From: Streptococcus sciuri
Lineage (GTDB): Bacteria; Bacillota; Bacilli; Lactobacillales; Streptococcaceae
Reading direction: 5' to 3'
Assembly: GCF_024814375.1 (NCBI RefSeq)
Contig: NZ_JANUXX010000003.1
Coordinates: forward strand, 88,382-152,381
Length of the DNA stretch: 64,000 bases
The position numbers and the translations under genes are program-made. The notes beneath the pieces were generated by a model. It made no database searches and was not told the origin of the DNA. It saw only the letters and a list, made by a program, of their open reading frames with translations. Positions 1-8,927 of this stretch are shown here, in pieces (positions within the stretch are counted from its first letter, which is position 1; the number at the start of each line of letters is the position of its first letter).

Positions 1-395
1 GGTAACTTCAAAAGAGCGTAAGCTGGTGTCGAATAGATAAAGGAACGTCCTAAACCGTATCCTACAACACTAATAACACTGCCTACTAATAGCGCTAAAA
101 AAATCTGCGTCTTTGAAACATTTCTAGCATCGCCAACCAGTTTGGATACTGTATAAGCTGCAAATCCCTGAACAATCAAGGATACAAACATCGGTGCTGG
201 GTAAAAGAAGAAGTCCCCCAAAAAGCTTCCTGCGCCTGCAATAACAGCTGCTTCTATCGGATTAAACACCAAGGACGCGAGAAAAATAATCACTTTATTA
301 AAGTAAAAATGACCACCTGGAACAGGCACGCTAAAGGAAGATAAGATAATGGTTAGCGCTGTAAAAAGCGCAGCGTAAGTTAATCGTTTTGTCAT
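1..395 (-). CDS. ECF transporter S component (partial, C-terminus off the window)
   Basis: The first 131 codons of a small hydrophobic membrane protein are visible; the gene runs off the left edge. Translation begins MTKRLTYAALFTAL and continues through hydrophobic stretches separated by a short VPVPGGHFYFN segment and the motif GAGSFLGDFFFYP. This pattern is typical of substrate-binding S components of energy-coupling factor vitamin transporters (PF07155-like), which would use a shared EcfAA'T module encoded elsewhere. The start is supported by an AGGAGGT ribosome site ending about 6 bases before the ATG. The substrate cannot be told from the sequence. The family call is recognition of the overall pattern, not of a diagnostic residue. 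Confidence 0.7.
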   Translation of the reverse strand, partial: MTKRLTYAALFTALTIILSSFSVPVPGGHFYFNKVIIFLASLVFNPIEAAVIAGAGSFLGDFFFYPAPMFVSLIVQGFAAYTVSKLVGDARNVSKTQIFLALLVGSVISVVGYGLGRSFIYSTPAYALLKL

Positions 396-513
396 GATGA
401 ACCTCCTAAGACTTTTGTTTAACAGTATATTCCTCTTTAGCGAACCTTTCAAGTTCTAAAAAAGAAAGTTGTCTGGGGACAGTTTTAGAGTCATATTGAC
501 GTCATTAATGCAC

Positions 514-544
514 ATAAAAATCAGACTAATAAAATTAGTCTGAT
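514..544 (-). terminator. Rho-independent terminator
   Basis: There is an 11-bp perfect stem (ATCAGACTAAT with ATTAGTCTGAT) and a 3-base loop, followed on the minus strand by TTTTT. It lies downstream of the two tiny ORFs at 628-874 and upstream of the ECF gene. It would end transcripts arriving from the uvrB side. Confidence 0.7.
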
Positions 545-627
545 ACATTTGCCGTGACCCAATGATAAAATCGCTGATAGACCTCTATAAAAATAATGTC
601 CTATCCACATGCCAACGCTCATCAACC

Positions 628-762
628 TTACACCAAGTCTTTTATCTTTAAACTCATGATTAGTAAGTGTTTTGTAAAATCACTCTCTGAGAGCGACAAT
701 GTGGTATCAAGACACTCACCTAGTAACTGCACCAATTTAGATACTTTTTTATTTCTATTCAT
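628..762 (-). CDS. Small ORF, 44 aa, unknown; possible remnant
   Basis: This short reading frame starts MNRNKKVSKLVQLLGE and ends KIKDLV. A GAAGGAAG ribosome-binding sequence lies just upstream, and the ORF follows the 30-aa ORF at 782-874 after 19 bases. The two sit between uvrB and a terminator, so they could be cotranscribed. I do not recognise the product. It is amphipathic and charged with no membrane segment. A truncated bacteriocin-immunity-type protein is conceivable given the neighbour, but nothing in it is diagnostic. It may simply be decayed DNA. Confidence 0.25.
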   Translation of the reverse strand: MNRNKKVSKLVQLLGECLDTTLSLSESDFTKHLLIMSLKIKDLV

Positions 763-781
763 TTACTATCTTCCTTCTGCA

Positions 782-874
782 TTATAAGAAATGAATTTCC
801 TCCATACTTTTATCTATGGACAACTTTTCCTCATTCAATACTTCAAACGGTTTCGTTAGTTTATTCATCATCAT
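782..874 (-). CDS. Tiny ORF, 30 aa, resembling a degenerate double-glycine leader
   Basis: The ORF begins with three consecutive ATG codons and encodes a peptide containing FEVLNEEKLS, which resembles the leader consensus of class II bacteriocins and related secreted peptides (F-x-x-L-x-x-E-x-L-x-x-I followed by GG). The expected Gly-Gly cleavage site is missing: the sequence continues IDKSMEEIHFL and stops. An AGAAGAA sequence precedes the start. The adjoining 875-1123 region holds no convincing ORF, only short broken frames. The best reading is a degraded bacteriocin-like locus. Confidence 0.25.
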   Translation of the reverse strand: MMMNKLTKPFEVLNEEKLSIDKSMEEIHFL

Positions 875-1123
875 TTCTTCTGTTACTTATTTTTATCTCA
901 AGGTTTCTTCGGTTTAGTACAAAGATGGTAGTATCAATAATTTAATACAAATTTAAGAATTTCCCTTGATTATCAGATTGATTTTTCTTTCTTGCCCCTG
1001 AAAATCATCGCAATCTTGATATTAAGCCATTTTTTCAATATCACCCTATCGCATATCAGTCATCACTGCGCATTGTTTTTTATTGTTGCCGTAACAAATA
1101 CTCCATAGAAAGACTACTTCTTT

Positions 1124-3112
1124 TTATATTGTTTTGAGTTCTAAAATTATATCTCGTAATTGTGCAGCCAACTCAAAATCCAAGAGCTCTGCTGCTTCAT
1201 TCATCTCTTTTTGGAGTTTTTTAATGGTTTCTTGACGCTCTTTTTGAGTCATGGTTGAGACATCAATATTTGTCTCAAGCTCAGTTTCCTCAGCTTTATT
1301 TGTAATGGCGATAAGATCACGAATTTCCTTTTTAATCGTTTGAGGTACAATACCGTATTTTTCATTATATGCCATCTGCAAGTGACGACGACGAGCTGTT
1401 TCATCCATTGCTTTTTGCATAGACTCGGTTATCTTATCAGCATACAAAATCACGTGTCCATTACTATTTCTAGCTGCACGACCAATAGTCTGTATCAGAC
1501 CGCGTTCATTCCGCAAAAAACCTTCTTTGTCTGCATCAAGGATAGCAACAAGACTAACCTCAGGAACATCAATCCCCTCTCGTAAAAGGTTAATTCCAAT
1601 TAAAACATCAAAAATACCAAGACGCAAATCACGAATAATCTCTGTCCGCTCTAATGTTTTTATATCTGAGTGCATGTATTTCACCTTGACACCCATTTCC
1701 TTGAGGTAGTCAGTCAAATCCTCTGCCATTTTTTTGGTCAGCGTTGTGACAAAGGTTCGCTCACCTTTATCAACACGACTGTTAATCTCTCCAAGAAGAT
1801 CATCCATCTGTCCCATAGTTGGTCGCACTTCTACTTCTGGATCTAAGAGACCTGTCGGACGAATAATCTGCTCAACAACAGTATCTGTCTGCTCTAACTC
1901 ATAATCACCAGGTGTCGCCGATACGTAGACAATCTGGTGGACATGACTTTCAAATTCTTCACGGCGAAGAGGGCGATTATCCAGAGCAGAGGGCAGACGA
2001 AAACCGTAATTGACTAACATTTCCTTGCGAGATCGGTCACCATTATACATCCCTTTAATCTGCCCCATAGTCATGTGACTCTCATCAATCATAATCAAAA
2101 AGTCATCTGGGAAAAAATCAAGGAGGGTATAAGGAGGCTCACCCTCACTTCGCCCATCCATGTGACGAGAGTAGTTCTCAACACCATTAGTGTAACCCAT
2201 CTCACGGAGCATTTCAATATCGTATTCGGTTCTTTGGCGAATGCGTTGCGCCTCAATTAGTTTCCCCTCTTTTTCAAAAAGAGTGACTTGCTTTTCCATT
2301 TCCTTTTGAATAGCAGCAATTGCTTCTTCTATGTGATCATCATTTGTCATAAAGTGAGTGGCTGGAAAGACAACCAAATGATCCACATCAGCAATCACAC
2401 GTCCTGTCAACGGATCAATTTCACGAATGCGGTCAATCTCATCTCCAAAAAACTCTATTCTAAAAGCATGTTCATCACGGCTGGCTGGAAAAAGTTCAAC
2501 CACATCACCACGAACACGAAAACGTCCACGCTGAAAATCGATGTCGTTGCGTTCAAATTGAATATCCACCAAATCGTTGAGCAATTTATCACGTGAGATT
2601 TCCTGCATAGGACGTAAACTCACGGCACTATCAGCATACTCTTTTGGTGATCCCAAACCATAAATACAAGATACAGATGCCACAACAATCACATCATTTC
2701 GTTCTAGGAGAGCAGAGGTTGCTGAGTGGCGGAGTTTATCAATCTCATCATTAACTGAACTGTCCTTTTCAATATAAGTGTCACTGGATGGTACATAAGC
2801 CTCAGGCTGATAGTAGTCATAGTAAGACACGAAGTACTCAACCGCATTTTCTGGAAAAAATTCCTTGAACTCACCGTAGAGCTGACCTGCTAAGGTCTTG
2901 TTATGAGCGATGACAAGAGTAGGCTTATTGACCCGAGCGATGACCTGACACATGGTATAGGTTTTCCCTGTCCCCGTCGCTCCTTTTAAAATTTGTGCTT
3001 TTTCTCCACCTTCAATATTATCCACCAAGCTCTCAATAGCCTCAGGTTGGTCTCCTGAAGGCTGATACTTTGATACTAATTTAAAGACATTATCTTCTTT
3101 TCTGTCAATCAT
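1124..3112 (-). CDS. uvrB: UvrABC excinuclease subunit B
   Basis: UvrB is the damage-verifying helicase-like subunit of nucleotide excision repair. It is loaded by UvrA and then recruits UvrC for dual incision. The 662-aa protein has the full family architecture: a Walker A motif GATGTGKT at residues 44-51, the beta-hairpin region [11 protein letters not shown] near 98-108 that grips the DNA strand, a DESH motif near 340, helicase motifs V and VI around 500-545 ([21 protein letters not shown]), and a C-terminal UVR domain from about 622. Its length and N-terminus (MIDRKEDN) match streptococcal orthologs. It stands alone on the minus strand, divergent from the ABC transporter gene at 3316. Confidence 0.98.
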   Translation of the reverse strand: MIDRKEDNVFKLVSKYQPSGDQPEAIESLVDNIEGGEKAQILKGATGTGKTYTMCQVIARVNKPTLVIAHNKTLAGQLYGEFKEFFPENAVEYFVSYYDYYQPEAYVPSSDTYIEKDSSVNDEIDKLRHSATSALLERNDVIVVASVSCIYGLGSPKEYADSAVSLRPMQEISRDKLLNDLVDIQFERNDIDFQRGRFRVRGDVVELFPASRDEHAFRIEFFGDEIDRIREIDPLTGRVIADVDHLVVFPATHFMTNDDHIEEAIAAIQKEMEKQVTLFEKEGKLIEAQRIRQRTEYDIEMLREMGYTNGVENYSRHMDGRSEGEPPYTLLDFFPDDFLIMIDESHMTMGQIKGMYNGDRSRKEMLVNYGFRLPSALDNRPLRREEFESHVHQIVYVSATPGDYELEQTDTVVEQIIRPTGLLDPEVEVRPTMGQMDDLLGEINSRVDKGERTFVTTLTKKMAEDLTDYLKEMGVKVKYMHSDIKTLERTEIIRDLRLGIFDVLIGINLLREGIDVPEVSLVAILDADKEGFLRNERGLIQTIGRAARNSNGHVILYADKITESMQKAMDETARRRHLQMAYNEKYGIVPQTIKKEIRDLIAITNKAEETELETNIDVSTMTQKERQETIKKLQKEMNEAAELLDFELAAQLRDIILELKTI

Positions 3113-3227
3113 GTTATTCTCACTTTCTTCACTTATTGTAATACATTATCCTAAAGTTATCAATTCTAGGCTTTTATCTACCCTTTAGAGTTTATGTTAT
3201 AAAACCTAACATAAGAATATGAAAAAG

Positions 3228-3256
3228 TTGACTTTCCCCTTATAATTTGCTAAAAT
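3228..3256 (+). promoter_or_regulatory. Promoter of the amino-acid ABC transporter operon
   Basis: A TTGACT -35 box (3228-3233), a 17-base spacer and a TAAAAT -10 box (3251-3256) are present, with a TG at 3248-3249 that makes it an extended -10. It lies about 60 bases before the start codon at 3316. Confidence 0.75.
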
Positions 3257-3315
3257 GAAGTTCATAGTGCTAGGACACAGTCGTTCTAGTGATTTTTTTA
3301 GTAAAGGAGACATTC

Positions 3316-5502
3316 ATGAAGAAAACAATTAAGGCAATTGTATTTGCCCTGATGGCTGTATTCATGGTTTTTGGCGAAAAAGCCAGCGCTGACACGATTT
3401 CAATCGTGTCTGATACCGCCTATGCACCGTTTGAATTTAAGGACAGTGATCAAGTTTATAAAGGAATTGATGTCGATATTATCCAAGAAGTGGCAAAGCG
3501 CTCTGGTTGGGATTATAAAATGACTTTTCCAGGATTTGATGCTGCTGTCAATGCTGTTCAATCTGGACAGGCTGATGCTCTTATGGCAGGAACTACTGTC
3601 ACAGAAGCTCGTAAAAAAGTATTTACTTTTTCTGATACTTACTACGATACTTCTATCGTTATTTATACCAAAAAAGAAAATAAAATCAGCAAGTATAGCC
3701 AACTCAAAGGAAAAACAGTTGGAGTTAAAAATGGAACTGCTGCGCAATCTTTCCTTGAAAAAAACAAATCAAAATACGGCTATACTCTCAAAACTTTTGA
3801 TACCAGCGATTTAATGAATAACAGTCTGGACTCTGGTTCTATTGATGCCGCTATGGATGATGAACCCGTCGTCAGATATGCTATCAACCAAGGAAAAGAC
3901 TATGCTATCAATATGAATGGCGAGTCTGTCGGAAGTTTTGCTTTTGGTGTAAAAAAAGGAAGTAAATACGAATACCTCATCGAAGAATTTAACACAGCAC
4001 TTGCTGCTATGAAATCAGATGGTACTTACGATCAAATTATGAGCAAGTGGTTAGAATCAGATGCTACCAAGACTAGTGCTAGTGCAACTGGAGATGCAAA
4101 TGCTAAAGCAACACCTCAAAAAACGACTTATAAAATTGTCTCAGATTCTTCTTTTGCTCCATTTGAGTACCAAAATAGCTCAAACAAATATACTGGTTTT
4201 GACATGGAGCTTATCAAAGCTATTGCTAAACAGCAAGGCTTTAACATCACTATTAGCAACCCAGGATTCGATGCTGCTCTTAATGCCGTTCAATCTGGGC
4301 AAGCAGATGGTGTTATCGCTGGAATGACCATTACTGATGCTAGAAAAGAAATCTTTACTTTCTCAGATTCTTACTATACTGCTAACATCATCTTGGCTGT
4401 CAAAAAAGGATCTTCTATCAAATCCTATGAAAATCTTAAAGGCAAAACTGTCGGTGCCAAAAATGGAACAGCTTCTTATACTTGGTTAGAACAGAATGCC
4501 AATAAATACGGTTTTAAAATCCGTGCTTTTGATGAAGCATCTTCTATGTATGATAGTCTTAATTCAGGCTCTATTGATGCTCTTATGGATGATGAAGCCG
4601 TCCTTGCTTACGCTATCAAACAAGGACGTAACTTTGAAACACCCATCAAAGGAGAAGCTTCAGGCGATATCGGTTTTGCCGTGAAAAAAGGGGCAAATCC
4701 CGAACTCGTTGAAATGTTTAATAACGGTTTAGCTGCCTTAAAGAAAAATGGACAGTATGATAAGCTCGTGAAGAAATACCTATCAACAAGTAACTCTTCT
4801 TCTAGCCAGTCATCTTCAAGCTCTACAGTCGATGAAACAACTATCTGGGGATTGCTGCAAAACAACTACAAACAGCTACTCCAAGGATTGTGGACAACGA
4901 TTAGCTTGACTCTTATCTCATTTGCTATCGCAATGATTATCGGTATTTTCTTTGGTATGCTAAGTGTGGCTCCAAATAGTGTTTTGCGTACTATCGCTGC
5001 TATATTTGTTGATGTTGTCCGTGGTATCCCACTAATGATTGTAGCTGCTTTCATTTTCTGGGGAATTCCAAATCTTATCGAGCAACTTACCGGTCACCAA
5101 AACCCAATCAACGATTTTGTTGCAGCAACTATTGCTCTTTCTCTTAATGCTGGTGCTTATATCGCTGAAATCGTCCGTGGTGGGATTGAAGCCGTACCAA
5201 AAGGGCAAATGGAAGCAAGCCGTAGCTTAGGAATTTCATACGGAAAAACCATGCGAAGGGTTATCTTACCACAAGCAGTTCGCCTTATGCTTCCTAACTT
5301 TATAAATCAATTTGTCATCTCTCTCAAAGATACAACTATCGTCTCAGCAATTGGATTGGTTGAACTCTTCCAAACAGGGAAAATCATTATCGCACGTAAC
5401 TACCAATCATTCCGCATGTATGCTATTCTAGCAATCCTTTACCTCGTGATGATTACCCTATTGACTCGCTTGGCAAAACGCTTAGAAAAGAGGCTTAACT
5501 AA
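3316..5502 (+). CDS. glnP: Glutamine-type ABC transporter: two fused substrate-binding domains plus permease
   Basis: This 728-aa fusion protein carries a signal peptide (residues 1-25, ending KASAD), two tandem periplasmic-binding-protein type 3 domains (about 27-255 and 273-490) and a C-terminal His/Glu/Gln-type permease domain with several membrane helices (about 515-728, including the conserved [16 protein letters not shown] loop). The two binding domains share near-identical segments such as [14 protein letters not shown] and [14 protein letters not shown], so they arose by duplication. A Ser-rich linker ([10 protein letters not shown]) joins the second domain to the membrane part. The start at 3316 is chosen for its AAAGGAG site. 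The stop overlaps the ATPase start by one base (TAATG). Glutamine or another polar amino acid is the expected substrate. Confidence 0.92.
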   Translation: MKKTIKAIVFALMAVFMVFGEKASADTISIVSDTAYAPFEFKDSDQVYKGIDVDIIQEVAKRSGWDYKMTFPGFDAAVNAVQSGQADALMAGTTVTEARKKVFTFSDTYYDTSIVIYTKKENKISKYSQLKGKTVGVKNGTAAQSFLEKNKSKYGYTLKTFDTSDLMNNSLDSGSIDAAMDDEPVVRYAINQGKDYAINMNGESVGSFAFGVKKGSKYEYLIEEFNTALAAMKSDGTYDQIMSKWLESDATKTSASATGDANAKATPQKTTYKIVSDSSFAPFEYQNSSNKYTGFDMELIKAIAKQQGFNITISNPGFDAALNAVQSGQADGVIAGMTITDARKEIFTFSDSYYTANIILAVKKGSSIKSYENLKGKTVGAKNGTASYTWLEQNANKYGFKIRAFDEASSMYDSLNSGSIDALMDDEAVLAYAIKQGRNFETPIKGEASGDIGFAVKKGANPELVEMFNNGLAALKKNGQYDKLVKKYLSTSNSSSSQSSSSSTVDETTIWGLLQNNYKQLLQGLWTTISLTLISFAIAMIIGIFFGMLSVAPNSVLRTIAAIFVDVVRGIPLMIVAAFIFWGIPNLIEQLTGHQNPINDFVAATIALSLNAGAYIAEIVRGGIEAVPKGQMEASRSLGISYGKTMRRVILPQAVRLMLPNFINQFVISLKDTTIVSAIGLVELFQTGKIIIARNYQSFRMYAILAILYLVMITLLTRLAKRLEKRLN

Positions 5503-6242
5503 TGGCAGAATTAAAAATTGATGTTCAAGATTTACACAAATCATATGGGCAAAATGAAGTTTTAAAAGGCATTAATGCTCAGTTTTATGAAGGAGATGTT
5601 GTCTGCATCATTGGACCATCTGGTTCTGGAAAGTCTACTTTCCTTAGAACACTGAATCTCCTTGAAACCATTACTAGTGGAAAGGTCACCGTTGATGGTT
5701 ATGAATTATCTGACCCCAAAACAAACCTTGATAAAGCACGTGAAAATATCGGAATGGTATTTCAACACTTCAATCTTTTTCCACACATGTCTGTTCTTGA
5801 TAATATTACCTTTGCTCCAGTTGAACTCGGTAAATACACTCAAGAAGAGGCTGAAAAAATCGGAATGGAGTTGCTTGAAAAAGTTGGCTTAGCTGATAAA
5901 CGTGATGCTAAACCAGAAAGTCTCTCTGGTGGTCAGAAACAACGCGTTGCTATCGCACGAAGTCTAGCCATGAATCCTGATATCATGTTGTTTGATGAAC
6001 CAACATCAGCTCTTGATCCAGAAATGGTTGGAGATGTTTTAGAAGTTATGCGAGACCTAGCTGAGCAAGGCATGACCATGCTAATTGTTACACACGAGAT
6101 GGGGTTTGCCAGAAAAGTAGCTAACCGTGTTATTTTTACAGATGGCGGTCAATTCATAGAAGATGGCACACCTGAGCAAATTTTTGATCATCCAAAACAC
6201 CCACGCTTACAAGATTTCCTAAACAAGGTCTTAAATGCTTAA
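5502..6242 (+). CDS. glnQ: Glutamine-type ABC transporter ATP-binding protein
   Basis: This is the 246-aa ATPase that powers the adjacent binding-protein/permease fusion at the inner face of the membrane. It has Walker [10 protein letters not shown] near residues 38-46, a Q-loop in FQHFNLFPH, the ABC signature LSGGQKQR near 142, Walker [13 protein letters not shown], and the switch histidine in VTHEMGFA. It is translationally coupled to the upstream gene through a one-base overlap and is followed immediately by a terminator, so the two genes form a bicistronic unit. Confidence 0.95.
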   Translation: MAELKIDVQDLHKSYGQNEVLKGINAQFYEGDVVCIIGPSGSGKSTFLRTLNLLETITSGKVTVDGYELSDPKTNLDKARENIGMVFQHFNLFPHMSVLDNITFAPVELGKYTQEEAEKIGMELLEKVGLADKRDAKPESLSGGQKQRVAIARSLAMNPDIMLFDEPTSALDPEMVGDVLEVMRDLAEQGMTMLIVTHEMGFARKVANRVIFTDGGQFIEDGTPEQIFDHPKHPRLQDFLNKVLNA

Positions 6243-6269
6243 AAAGAACTCTCATAGAGAGTTCTTTTT
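6241..6269 (+). terminator. Rho-independent terminator of the glnPQ operon
   Basis: The hairpin AAAAAGAACTCTC / GAGAGTTCTTTTT with a 3-base loop ends in a T-run and overlaps the glnQ stop codon. Confidence 0.85.
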
Positions 6270-6317
6270 AATAGCCTAACATTACCTATAAACTCTAAAG
6301 TAAACAGCACATAAATA

Positions 6318-6346
6318 TTGCTCAATAATCTATCTTTTGATATGAT
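6318..6346 (+). promoter_or_regulatory. Promoter placing the transcription start at the ATG of the 6353 gene
   Basis: There is a TTGCTC -35-like box (6318-6323), a 17-base spacer and a TATGAT -10 (6341-6346) with a TG extension. Only six bases separate the -10 box from the ATG at 6353, and there is no Shine-Dalgarno sequence. The predicted transcript would therefore be leaderless. Confidence 0.45.
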
Positions 6347-6352
6347 AATATC

Positions 6353-6721
6353 ATGTTTACATTTATCTCTGTTTTGCTAGCCTATATGGATCGACACATA
6401 CTCATTAATATCAAAACAAGTCAACAAAAAGGATTAGTATTTTGGCGGTCATTTCTTGCTTATTTCTTAGTTTTTACGCTTTCTGTCACAACAATATTCT
6501 TGACCTTTTACTTGTTGCTTCAAGGCTTATTTACTCAACAACTCATCTATTATCTTGGAGCTCTTTTGATTCTTGGAGTCGCCTTTTTCATAACTTATCA
6601 ACTTATCCTCTACACGCCAGCTGTTTTTAAAAACTGTACTTTTATGATAGGATATGCTCTTGTTCGTGTAATCAAATCACATCATCAACGCAAAACAAAG
6701 AAAAAAGCAAAGGTAGATTAA
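6353..6721 (+). CDS. Conserved small membrane protein, unknown function
   Basis: This 122-aa protein has two long hydrophobic segments (about residues 31-54 and 60-84), flanked by a short N-terminal amphipathic part and a very basic C-terminal tail rich in His, Lys and Arg that ends KKAKVD. The topology suggests both termini in the cytoplasm. No ribosome-binding site precedes the ATG, and the -10 box is only six bases upstream, so leaderless translation is likely. Its last codons lie in the stem of a bidirectional terminator shared with the convergent gene at 6726-6881. I do not recognise a function. Confidence 0.7.
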   Translation: MFTFISVLLAYMDRHILINIKTSQQKGLVFWRSFLAYFLVFTLSVTTIFLTFYLLLQGLFTQQLIYYLGALLILGVAFFITYQLILYTPAVFKNCTFMIGYALVRVIKSHHQRKTKKKAKVD

Positions 6722-6747
6722 GTATTCAATCTACCTTTGCTTTTTTC
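6700..6747. terminator. Bidirectional terminator whose stem encodes both C-termini
   Basis: A perfect 20-bp stem (6700-6719 with 6728-6747) and an 8-base loop are flanked by A- and T-runs that allow function in either direction. It serves the convergent genes ending at 6721 (plus) and 6726 (minus). Because the stem is coding on both sides, both proteins end in the same residues, KKAKVD. Confidence 0.8.
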
Positions 6748-6881
6748 TCACGCTCTAACCGCAACTTACGGTTAGGATTTAGCTCATTGAATAAGGCTTC
6801 AAGTTTAGCAGCATTCCAAACATCTGCTGCTGAAACAAAGTTACCATTCTCATCTTTAAATGATATGGGTTTATCTCCCAT
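6726..6881 (-). CDS. Small conserved protein downstream of obg, 51 aa
   Basis: The sequence starts MGDKPISFKDENGNFVSA, contains a VWNAAKLEALFNELNPNR stretch and ends in a basic tail (EREKKAKVD). A strong AAAGGAGGAG ribosome site lies 5 bases before the ATG, and the start is 13 bases beyond the obg stop, so it is cotranscribed with obg. A similar short protein follows obg in other streptococci as far as I recall. It has no membrane segment and no recognisable catalytic motif, and its function is unknown. Confidence 0.7.
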   Translation of the reverse strand: MGDKPISFKDENGNFVSAADVWNAAKLEALFNELNPNRKLRLEREKKAKVD

Positions 6882-6893
6882 AATCTCCTCCTT

Positions 6894-8207
6894 TTAATCA
6901 ACAAACTCAAATTCAAAATGACCTATACGAACCGTATCACCATTTTTAGCACCACGTTCACGGAGAGCTTCATCAACACCCATACCACGCAATTGGCGAG
7001 CAAATTTCATGATAGACTCATCACGTTCCATGTTAGTCATGGCAAAGAGCTTTTCAATCTTTTCACCCGAGAGAATCCAAGACGCATCATCAGCACGTGA
7101 AATGTAAAAGGGTGGCTCATCCTCATTAAAGCCATAGTAGACCTCATCTTGCTCCATATCATTCTCATCATAAAGTAGGAATTCATCAGTTTTGTCAAGC
7201 AATTCTGCTGTAGCTTCTAAAAGATTTGTCAAACCTTGATGAGATAGACTTGATATTGGAAAAATCATTGGAAGCTCAGCAAATTCATCGTATCCAGCTG
7301 CTAGCTTTTTCTTAAATAGGCGCAAATTCTCCTTTGCCTCTGGCATATCCATTTTATTAGCAACAATAATCTGTGGACGTTCCATAAGACGTAAATTATA
7401 GCTTTCTAGTTCATGATTGATGGCGAGGTAGTCTTCGTAAGGATCACGCCCTTCACTTGCCGCCATATCAATAACATGTAGGATGACACGAGTGCGCTCA
7501 ATATGACGCAGAAACTGCGTCCCTAAACCAACACCTTGACTAGCCCCCTCAATGAGCCCAGGAAGATCAGCCATAGCAAAGCTCTCGCCAGACTTGGTTC
7601 TCACCATTCCGAGATTTGGTACAATAGTGGTAAAATGATAGGCACCAATTTTAGGTTTGGCTGCACTGACGACACTAAGCAGTGTAGATTTCCCAACAGA
7701 TGGAAAACCCACTAGGCCAACATCGGCTAAAATTTTCAGCTCCAACTGCAAATCACGCTCTTGACCAGGCTCTCCATTTTCTGCAATTTCAGGAGCTGGA
7801 TTGCGAGGAGTAGCAAAGCGGATATTACCACGTCCTCCACGTCCTCCATTTGCGACGATAAATTCTTGCCCATTTTCAATCATATCAGCGATGACCTTAC
7901 CAGTGTTAGCATCACGAACTGTCGTCCCAGGTGGGATAGGAACAATCAAGTCCTCTGCACCACGACCATGCATGCCTTTGGTCATACCTTTTTCACCTGC
8001 TTTCGCCTTAAAATGACGATTGTATCGAAAATCCATAAGAGTACGTAGACCCTCATCTACTTTAAAAATGACCGATCCACCTCGTCCTCCATCGCCACCC
8101 CAAGGACCACCATTAGGAACATACTTTTCTCTGCGGAAAGCAACCATGCCATCTCCACCACGACCAGCTTTGACACTGACTTTTGCTGTATCTAAAAACA
8201 TACTCAT
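6894..8207 (-). CDS. obg: Obg/CgtA family ribosome-associated GTPase
   Basis: Obg is an essential GTPase involved in late 50S ribosome assembly and stress signalling. The 437-aa protein shows the glycine-rich Obg fold at the N-terminus (about 1-158, with GRGGDG and GGRGGRGN runs), a G domain with GFPSVGKST (G1), DLPG (G3) and NKMD (G4), and the C-terminal OCT domain (about 355-437, including [13 protein letters not shown]) typical of Gram-positive Obg. The N-terminus MSMFLDTAK matches streptococcal orthologs. The ribosome site (AGG, 11 bases upstream) is weak. A terminator separates it from the DUF4044 gene upstream. Confidence 0.97.
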   Translation of the reverse strand: MSMFLDTAKVSVKAGRGGDGMVAFRREKYVPNGGPWGGDGGRGGSVIFKVDEGLRTLMDFRYNRHFKAKAGEKGMTKGMHGRGAEDLIVPIPPGTTVRDANTGKVIADMIENGQEFIVANGGRGGRGNIRFATPRNPAPEIAENGEPGQERDLQLELKILADVGLVGFPSVGKSTLLSVVSAAKPKIGAYHFTTIVPNLGMVRTKSGESFAMADLPGLIEGASQGVGLGTQFLRHIERTRVILHVIDMAASEGRDPYEDYLAINHELESYNLRLMERPQIIVANKMDMPEAKENLRLFKKKLAAGYDEFAELPMIFPISSLSHQGLTNLLEATAELLDKTDEFLLYDENDMEQDEVYYGFNEDEPPFYISRADDASWILSGEKIEKLFAMTNMERDESIMKFARQLRGMGVDEALRERGAKNGDTVRIGHFEFEFVD

Positions 8208-8233
8208 TATTATTTACCTATCTTTGTCCGTTT

Positions 8234-8256
8234 AAAAAAACGCTTATTAAGCGCTT
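8234..8256 (-). terminator. Rho-independent terminator after the DUF4044 gene
   Basis: The minus strand reads GCGCTTAATAAGCG followed by seven T residues. It lies between the small gene at 8262 and obg. Confidence 0.65.
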
Positions 8257-8261
8257 TACAG

Positions 8262-8396
8262 TTACATGCCTGTCACTCCAGCAAGTGCTGTGAATAATAT
8301 TCCCCCAATTGTCACAATGATCATCACAATCACGACAATCATAGTTAACTTTTCAAATGGGGTCTTTTTACGTGGTCCATTATCTCCAAATGCCAT
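8262..8396 (-). CDS. DUF4044 family small membrane protein, 44 aa
   Basis: The protein starts MAFGDNGPRKKTPFEK and continues into a single membrane helix (about residues 17-40) ending GVTGM. The MAFGDNG-x-RKKT start followed by one transmembrane helix is characteristic of the DUF4044 family (PF13253) found upstream of obg in lactic acid bacteria. Its function is unknown. The gene is monocistronic by context, with a terminator directly downstream. Confidence 0.75.
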   Translation of the reverse strand: MAFGDNGPRKKTPFEKLTMIVVIVMIIVTIGGILFTALAGVTGM

Positions 8397-8590
8397 GACA
8401 TACTACCTCTTCTTGTTTGTTTCTATTATCTTACCATGAAATCAGCCTTTTCGCAAATATAAAATTCAAGTGCTACATCGAAAATAACTAATGTTTTTAA
8501 CTCTTTTGCTAAAGATATATACTATATACTAAAGCACCGCTATTTGTCAGTAACAAAAGACCTATGTCTCTATCTAACTAGTCACTCAAC

Positions 8591-8626
8591 CAAAAAGGCT
8601 TTCTTACTTGCAGTTTTCCAGTAAAG
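8591..8626 (-). terminator. Terminator-like hairpin after the rsuA remnant
   Basis: The minus strand forms an imperfect hairpin, with GGCTTTACT pairing to AGTAA-GA-AAGCC, followed by TTTTT. It overlaps the broken 3' end of the pseudogene at 8604-8875. Confidence 0.4.
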
Positions 8627-8875
8627 CCACTGTTTTGTGCTGTCTATCCTCCGTTGCAGAGATAGTTCCGGACGGTTTATTGAGTATATCATAAACAAGA
8701 CGTTCATAATGTAAAACCTGATTTTGATAAGTGATCATATCTGTCACCTCATCAATCTAAAATGAGATGATGTAATGATTTTAGGATTAACACTTATTGC
8801 TCTCTTTTTCACCAATACTTTTACTTCTTTTCGTGATTTTAGACTGCACAAAACTAAAATTTATCTATCGCTTTG
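8604..8875 (-). pseudogene. Decayed RsuA/RluB-family 16S rRNA pseudouridine synthase
   Basis: Translating the minus strand across frames recovers an ordered RsuA-type N-terminus. First comes IDKF followed after a frameshift by LVLCSLKSRKEVK, then VKKRAISVNPKIITSSHF (an S4-domain pattern). After another frameshift comes ITYQNQVLHYERLVYDILNKPSGTI and SATEDRQHKTV, the linker and start of the synthase domain. The start codon is lost (the expected ATG-CGA reads AAG-CGA), a GAGGAG ribosome site remains upstream, and everything past HKTV, including the catalytic Asp motif, is gone. Only about 90 of the usual 240 residues remain. The longest open piece (8604-8738) has a good GAGGTG site but cannot encode an active enzyme. 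The rest of the 8400-8927 gap shows nothing else I can support. Confidence 0.75.
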
Positions 8876-8927
8876 AAACTCCTCTATCCTTTTTATTATA
8901 GTATAAAGGTAAAACCAATCAGTATTC

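Noticed and set aside
596..787. Plus-strand 63-codon ORF left of uvrB
   Set aside because: It has no ribosome site and is antisense to the two small minus-strand ORFs, which have better start signals.
8776..8877. Plus-strand ORF starting MILGLTLIALFF, 33 codons, hydrophobic
   Set aside because: It lies antisense to the rsuA-type pseudogene, has no good ribosome site, and its hydrophobicity is explained by the complementary strand.
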